Shown one piece after another: positions 60,054 through 64,000 of a stretch of DNA of 64,000 bases. The first letter of the stretch is position 1, and every line of letters begins with the position of its first letter. Made by a program: the position numbers and the translations under genes. This stretch comes from Bacteroidales bacterium (GTDB lineage Bacteria > Bacteroidota > Bacteroidia > Bacteroidales > F082). The notes under the pieces were generated by a model that did not search any database, was not told the origin of the DNA, and worked only from the letters and a program-made list of their open reading frames with translations. The stretch covers positions 1 through 64,000 of the forward strand of contig JAGCCO010000016.1 of NCBI GenBank assembly GCA_017651645.1. Reading direction: 5' to 3'.

Positions 60054-61679
60054 ATGAAAAAATCTACGATTATTTTGGCATCATTCATGATGCTTTTCTC
60101 ATTGAAAGTCAGCGCGCAAAACGAGCGTGTGCTCTTGTTCGAATGCTTCACCAACACGGGTTGCGGTCCCTGTGCCCAACAGAACCCCGCCCTTGACGCG
60201 CTCATCAATGCCAATGCCGACCGCATTGCCGCCATCAAGTACCACATGAGCTGGCCCTCGGCCAACGACCCGATGTATCTGCACAACACCACCGACAACG
60301 ACGCACGCCGTGGTGTCTACAACGTCAATTCCGTGCCTCACACCGTCGTCGACGGCATCCGCTTCGGCAATATCCCCAGCGGACTGACCCAAAACATGGT
60401 CAACAACTGGCTGAATATCGAGTCACCCTACGAGATGCGTCTCTCCTACGAGGTGGACGAAGCCGCCAACCTCATCACTGTGCATGTGATGGGCCAGGCC
60501 TCCACCGCCATCGAAGGCAGTCTCAGGCTCTATGTGGGCGTCATCGAAAAGGCAATCCATTTCAACTCCGCCCCTGGTCCCAACGGCGAGAAGGACTTCT
60601 ACAGCGTGATGAAGAAACTGTTGCCCTCGGCATCAGGCACCAACCTCGGCAGCGTGGAAGCCGGCGACTATTTCGCCTACACCTTCACGTGGGAACTTGC
60701 CAACATCTATGACATGAGTCAGTTGGATGCCATCGCCTGGATACAGAATTTCAACACCAAAGAAGTGTATCAAGCCTGCAAGTCGAGCGAAAACATCGAG
60801 CCTTTCTATGAAAACGAAGCCTCAGTGAGCGACATCAGCGAGGTGAAGAAAGTCAACTGCAGCGGCGAGGCCAAGCCTAAAGTCGTGTTAACCAACAACG
60901 GCAGCAACACCCTCACCTCCGCCGAGTTGGAGGTACTCGTCAACGACGAGTTGCTGAAGACCCTAAACTGGAGCGGCAGCCTATCGACCTTCCAATCCGA
61001 GACCGTCGACTTGGGTAAAATCAACTTCCCTGTCGAGACCCAGAACACCCTCGAAGTACGAATCAAAAGCATCAATGGCGGCAGCGACCAAGCCTCGATC
61101 AACGATATCACCAGCTTGGTGTTCAAAGGCTCGCCCGAGACCGTCGGCAAAGTGTTGAAACTCACCATCCGCACCGACGCCAACCCACAGGAGACCTCTT
61201 GGAAAGTGACCAACCTTTTGACTGGAGAGGCTGTCCTTTCAGGTGGACCATACGAGCAACCCAATACTATGTACACCGAGACCCTCGATATCACGGGTGA
61301 CGGCTGCTACGACTTCACCATCTACGACGCCGGTGGCAACGGACTTGAAGGCGGTGTTTACGGCCTGAAAGCCGGCGGCACCACGCTCTTCTCAGGCAAC
61401 ACTTTCGGCGAAAGCGAAAGCAATGAATTCTCCTACGAAGTGACTGCCGACATGGAAGAGAGCCTCAACCAAAGCACCAAGATCTACCCCAATCCGACCG
61501 AAGGCAATCTCAACATCTACAGCCAAGAAAGACAAAATGTCACTATATATAATATGGCAGGACAACGCGTCTTTGAAGGAAGTTGCGACGGACTGCTCCA
61601 AATCGACATGAAACGCTTTGGTGCGGGCATCTATGCAGTGAGTGTCGGAAGCGAAATCATTAAAACTGTTGTAAAATGA
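60054..61679 (+). CDS. Omp28-type thioredoxin-fold secreted protein with T9SS sorting domain
   Basis: 541 residues with a signal peptide (1-21, ending VSAQ). A thioredoxin-like Omp28 domain follows with an intact CGPC active site (Cys37, Cys40) and 'VNSVPHTVVDG' around the cis-Pro. The middle holds Ig-like and 'TGDGCYDFTIYDAGGNGL' regions. The last 80 residues are a type A sorting domain ('KIYPNPTEGNLNIYS...VTIYNMAGQRVFEG...GIYAVSV'). Omp28-family proteins are surface-exposed; a disulfide role is plausible. Monocistronic. Confidence 0.92.
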   Translation: MKKSTIILASFMMLFSLKVSAQNERVLLFECFTNTGCGPCAQQNPALDALINANADRIAAIKYHMSWPSANDPMYLHNTTDNDARRGVYNVNSVPHTVVDGIRFGNIPSGLTQNMVNNWLNIESPYEMRLSYEVDEAANLITVHVMGQASTAIEGSLRLYVGVIEKAIHFNSAPGPNGEKDFYSVMKKLLPSASGTNLGSVEAGDYFAYTFTWELANIYDMSQLDAIAWIQNFNTKEVYQACKSSENIEPFYENEASVSDISEVKKVNCSGEAKPKVVLTNNGSNTLTSAELEVLVNDELLKTLNWSGSLSTFQSETVDLGKINFPVETQNTLEVRIKSINGGSDQASINDITSLVFKGSPETVGKVLKLTIRTDANPQETSWKVTNLLTGEAVLSGGPYEQPNTMYTETLDITGDGCYDFTIYDAGGNGLEGGVYGLKAGGTTLFSGNTFGESESNEFSYEVTADMEESLNQSTKIYPNPTEGNLNIYSQERQNVTIYNMAGQRVFEGSCDGLLQIDMKRFGAGIYAVSVGSEIIKTVVK

Positions 61680-61682
61680 ATC

Positions 61683-61760
61683 GACCATGGCTGATGGCTT
61701 ATGACTATGGCTATTTCAACGATGAAGTCAGCCATAGCCATTAGCCATAAGCCATTGTCT
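61683..61760. repeat. Word-palindrome repeat (TATGGC family)
   Basis: CCATGGCTGATGGCTTATGACTATGGC on the left, GCCATAGCCATTAGCCATAAGCC on the right, around TATTTCAACGATGAAGTCA. Fills the gap to birA. Confidence 0.75.
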
Positions 61761-61766
61761 CAAAGA

Positions 61767-62501
61767 ATGTCATTAAAACACCTACATCTTAAACAAATCG
61801 ACTCCACCAATGCCTACCTGCAAAGGAAGCAATCGGAGTGCGACATCCGCAACTGGGTGGTCAGCGCCGACGAACAGACCGCAGGCAAAGGAATGGGAAA
61901 TAACGGCTGGGAAAGTGAGGTTGGCAAGAACCTCACTTTCTCTTTAGCCGTGGATATGGGTTTTCTGCCAGCCGAAAGGCAGTTTCTGCTGTCCAAGGCA
62001 GTGCCATTGGGCATCATTGAAGTGTTGGACACCATTTTGCCCGCCAAAAAGCTCAGCATCAAATGGCCAAATGACATCTTTTTCGAGAACCACAAATTGG
62101 CTGGCATTCTCATCAACAGCACTATCAAGACCAACATGATGGACGTTTCCATCATCGGCATCGGACTGAATGTCAACCAGATGCAATTCCAAAATTGGCC
62201 TACACAACCTACCTCGCTAAAGAAAATCACAGGCAAGGATTACGATATGCAGCCGCTGATGGAGCAAATCGCGGAGCATATATTAATAAAGGTAGAGCAG
62301 TTAAAATCCGACCCGACTGTCATTGAACAGAATTACCTGAAAAGGCTATTTCGTTACCGCACTTGGGCGGATTATGAAGTCGGCGGAAAGACCATGCGGC
62401 TGTTTATGACGGGGATTGACCCGTTTGGGCGGCTGCAACTTGTTGATGAACAACAGGAACCGCACATATTTGATATAAAGGAATTTAAATTCATTTTGTA
62501 G
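61767..62501 (+). CDS. birA: Biotin-[acetyl-CoA-carboxylase] ligase
   Basis: Attaches biotin to the carrier lysine of carboxylases. The Met at 61767 (MSLKHLHLKQIDSTN) starts the enzyme core; the frame to 61701 would translate the repeat. 244 residues without a DNA-binding domain (group I). Motifs: 'STNAYL', 'ADEQTAGKGMGNNGWESEVGKNLTFSL' (GRGR-like loop is GKGMGNNGW), and 'KWPNDIFFENHKLAGILI' (biotin-binding Lys). C-terminal SH3-like domain. Not a repressor of biotin genes. Confidence 0.94.
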   Translation: MSLKHLHLKQIDSTNAYLQRKQSECDIRNWVVSADEQTAGKGMGNNGWESEVGKNLTFSLAVDMGFLPAERQFLLSKAVPLGIIEVLDTILPAKKLSIKWPNDIFFENHKLAGILINSTIKTNMMDVSIIGIGLNVNQMQFQNWPTQPTSLKKITGKDYDMQPLMEQIAEHILIKVEQLKSDPTVIEQNYLKRLFRYRTWADYEVGGKTMRLFMTGIDPFGRLQLVDEQQEPHIFDIKEFKFIL

Positions 62502-62544
62502 AGACGCGAAACCGGAGATTCGACGTATTCAATCATCGCGTCTC
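62501..62544. repeat. GAGACGCGA hairpin (GTAGAGACGC family)
   Basis: Perfect GAGACGCGA/TCGCGTCTC arms with a 26-base loop, between the convergent birA and pyrE genes; overlaps the birA stop. Confidence 0.55.
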
Positions 62545-62552
62545 ATAAATGA

Positions 62553-63200
62553 TTAATTCCAGCGGTCGCTCCAAGCCTGTTGGTCCTTGCGCCATTCCTT
62601 CAAGGATTGCACGTCTTCTTCGGTGACGTAGGCCTCCTCGACGGCTTTGTGAATCAGAGTCTCGTAGTTCGACAAAGTGACCAACTGGCATTTCTTTTCC
62701 TCGAAGTTCTTCTTGGCGAGTTCCATCTGATAGGTGAAAATGGCCACCATGCCCTTCACCTCGGCACCTGCCTCACGTAAGGCATCGACAGCCAAAAGGC
62801 TCGACTTGCCCGTGGAGACCAAGTCCTCAACGACCACCACCGACTGACCCGCATTGATGACACCCTCGATTTGGTTCTGCATGCCGTGCGACTTCTTCTC
62901 GGAGCGCACATACACGAAAGGTAATCCCAACTCCTGAGCCACCAAAGCGCCTTGGGCTATGCCGCCAGTGGCAACACCTGCAATCACGTCGGGTTTGCCA
63001 AAGTTCTGCACAATCTTCTCCACAAACTGCTGGCGAATGTAGGTGCGCACGGCAGGATAGGAAAGGGTGACGCGGTTGTCGCAATAAATGGGGCTCTTCA
63101 GTCCAGAGGCCCATGTGAACGGGGCTTTCGGGCTGAGTTTCACGGCCCTTATCTGAAGGAGATGCAGGGCCAATGTCAATGCTGAATCTTCGTATTTCAT
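62553..63200 (-). CDS. pyrE: Orotate phosphoribosyltransferase
   Basis: Makes OMP from orotate and PRPP in pyrimidine synthesis. 215 residues, family length. The PRPP-binding loop 'VVVVEDLVSTGKSSL' (about 118-132) and 'KAPFTWASGLKSPIYCDNR' near the N-terminus are the diagnostic motifs; 'RSEKKSHGMQNQIEG' is the flexible catalytic loop. Divergent from the Nudix gene. Confidence 0.96.
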   Translation of the reverse strand: MKYEDSALTLALHLLQIRAVKLSPKAPFTWASGLKSPIYCDNRVTLSYPAVRTYIRQQFVEKIVQNFGKPDVIAGVATGGIAQGALVAQELGLPFVYVRSEKKSHGMQNQIEGVINAGQSVVVVEDLVSTGKSSLLAVDALREAGAEVKGMVAIFTYQMELAKKNFEEKKCQLVTLSNYETLIHKAVEEAYVTEEDVQSLKEWRKDQQAWSDRWN

Positions 63201-63210
63201 AGTCTTTCTA

Positions 63211-63245
63211 TTTAACTCTCAACTCTAAACTCTAAACTCTCAACT
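63211..63245. repeat. CTCTAAACT tandem words
   Basis: Five variants of CTCTAAA/CTCAACT between divergent pyrE and the Nudix gene, ending just before its promoter. Same family as 11171-11212. Confidence 0.65.
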
Positions 63246-63253
63246 GAAAGTTG

Positions 63254-63261
63254 TATCTTTG
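63254..63261 (+). promoter_or_regulatory. -7 box (TATCTTTG) of the Nudix gene
   Basis: TAnnTTTG with TCG following, 29 bases before the ATG at 63291. Confidence 0.6.
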
Positions 63262-63290
63262 TCGCTTGATAAAAGACAAACAGACTGCAA

Positions 63291-63917
63291 ATGTACAAGA
63301 TTTTTCAAGAAAACAAAGCACTGGTTTTTCCAAAAATTGAAGGCAATTCATTGGTATTCGATGCAACGCCCCAAGAATCTGACAAATACGACGCCGAACT
63401 GTTGTGCGATTTTTTCCCTGAATGGCTCGACGACTGTGACCCTGGCGATACCTTCATCCACGAAGTGGGCGAAAACGCTGTGGCCTTAGCCTTGAAAGAG
63501 ACCTTCAGGATGGCACCCGCCGCAGGAGGCATCATCGTGAAAGACGGGAAAATCGTCACCATCGTTCGCAAAGGCATTCCCGACCTGCCCAAAGGCCATA
63601 TAGAAAAAGGTGAGACGCCAGAAGTGGCCGCTTTACGTGAGGTGGAAGAAGAGACTGGCATTGGCAACCTAAAGATTGTCAAAGAATTGCCTTCAACATG
63701 GCATTGCTATTTTGAGCATGAAGCTTGGTCATTGAAACGCACCTATTGGTATCTTATGAGCACCACCGATGCCGTCCAACCCAAGCCACAGACCGAGGAA
63801 GGTATCACCGAAATAAAACTGATTGGAAATGAAGAGATTGAAGACTTCTTGAAAAATACTTTCCGTAACATCAGTGAAATTCTAGGAAAAGAATTGCGTC
63901 AAATCATTTCAAAGTAA
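63291..63917 (+). CDS. Nudix hydrolase
   Basis: 208 residues. The Nudix box is complete: 'GHIEKGETPEVAALREVEEETG' fits G-x5-E-x7-R-E-U-x-E-E-x-G-U (about 103-124). An extra N-terminal domain (1-75) precedes it, as in several Bacteroidota Nudix proteins. Cleaves a nucleoside diphosphate linked to another group; the substrate is not set by the motif. Another promoter lies directly after its stop, so the following gene is outside the window. Confidence 0.9.
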   Translation: MYKIFQENKALVFPKIEGNSLVFDATPQESDKYDAELLCDFFPEWLDDCDPGDTFIHEVGENAVALALKETFRMAPAAGGIIVKDGKIVTIVRKGIPDLPKGHIEKGETPEVAALREVEEETGIGNLKIVKELPSTWHCYFEHEAWSLKRTYWYLMSTTDAVQPKPQTEEGITEIKLIGNEEIEDFLKNTFRNISEILGKELRQIISK

Positions 63918-63925
63918 TACTTTTG
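63918..63925 (+). promoter_or_regulatory. -7 box (TACTTTTG) of a gene beyond the window
   Basis: TAnnTTTG followed by CAG directly after the Nudix stop; no downstream gene starts before base 64000. Confidence 0.45.
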
Positions 63926-63931
63926 CAGCCC

Positions 63932-64000
63932 GAAAAGGGACACGAGACCACGAGACTGCGGGACTATGAGAAACCCGAAGTCACGAGGTCTCGAAGTCAC
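63932..64000. repeat. GAGACTGCGGG/GAAGTC word array, second copy
   Basis: CACGAGACCACGAGACTGCGGGAC then CCCGAAGTCACGAGGTCTCGAAGTCAC, the same words as at 37784-37857; runs to the window end. Confidence 0.7.

Noticed and set aside
61701..61766. N-terminal extension of BirA
   Set aside because: It lies in the TATGGC palindrome; the enzyme core begins at 61767.

Overview
The window comes from a chromosome of the phylum Bacteroidota, most likely an uncultured Bacteroidales. The grounds are: many promoters with the Bacteroidota -7 box TAnnTTTG; secreted proteins ending in type IX secretion (T9SS) sorting domains; a SusC/RagA-like TonB receptor with a carboxypeptidase-like N-terminal domain; a tmRNA whose tag ends in GENNYALAA; and the gene families present. 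I cannot name a genus. Most of the DNA is of moderate GC and tightly coded. The stretch at about 21.5-25.9 kb is visibly AT-richer and codes differently.

Layout. 1-17.3 kb: the 3' end of a modular secreted protein, a glucosaminidase/LysM protein, rsmG, an M16 peptidase, an MFS transporter, a TerB-like small protein, a secreted protein, tRNA-Val, a Tim44-like/SPFH zinc-ribbon pair, tRNA-Gly, a LOG protein coupled to a retropepsin-like protease, an FGE/SUMF-fold protein and an NtrC-type regulator without a DNA-binding domain. 17.5-17.9 kb: tmRNA (ssrA). 18.0-26.2 kb: an accessory region, all genes on the minus strand, starting with the decayed tail of an AAA ATPase. It holds a glycine-zipper protein with a nuclease-like motif, a DUF1232 protein, and a tightly overlapping operon of three genes (glycine-zipper membrane protein, histidine-kinase-like ATPase, receiver-domain protein) headed by a WYL regulator. 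26.2-38.5 kb: guaB, a peptidyl-prolyl isomerase/SurA operon with a MoxR ATPase, lipoprotein, LUD protein, ftsH, rsfS and a KdsC-like phosphatase. 38.5-49.5 kb: PBP1C and alpha-2-macroglobulin, then two secreted proteins. 49.6-64 kb: a TPR membrane regulator, a DUF2490-DUF4956-VTC cluster, MarR, a TonB receptor, PspC, T9SS cargo, birA, pyrE and a Nudix protein.

The best candidate for an undescribed system is the WYL-headed island. Three transcription units in it (the kinase-like operon, a 23-codon ORF, and the DUF1232 gene) carry the same upstream element at exactly the same distance (45 nt) from the -7 TTTGCA, which suggests one regulator controls all three. A stress or anti-phage role is inference from architecture, not shown.

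The intergenic DNA is also unusual. It carries several families of palindromes built from short repeated words (TTAGC, TATGGC, GGAGT, CTAAAC, GAGACTGCGGG types), GTAGAGACGC and GTAGGGGCGAAC hairpins, and CATTCC...GGAATCTATAGA hairpins, often placed where a terminator belongs. A second regulatory signal is a tandem GGTGCGGAT repeat with a 10-bp period near two genes.
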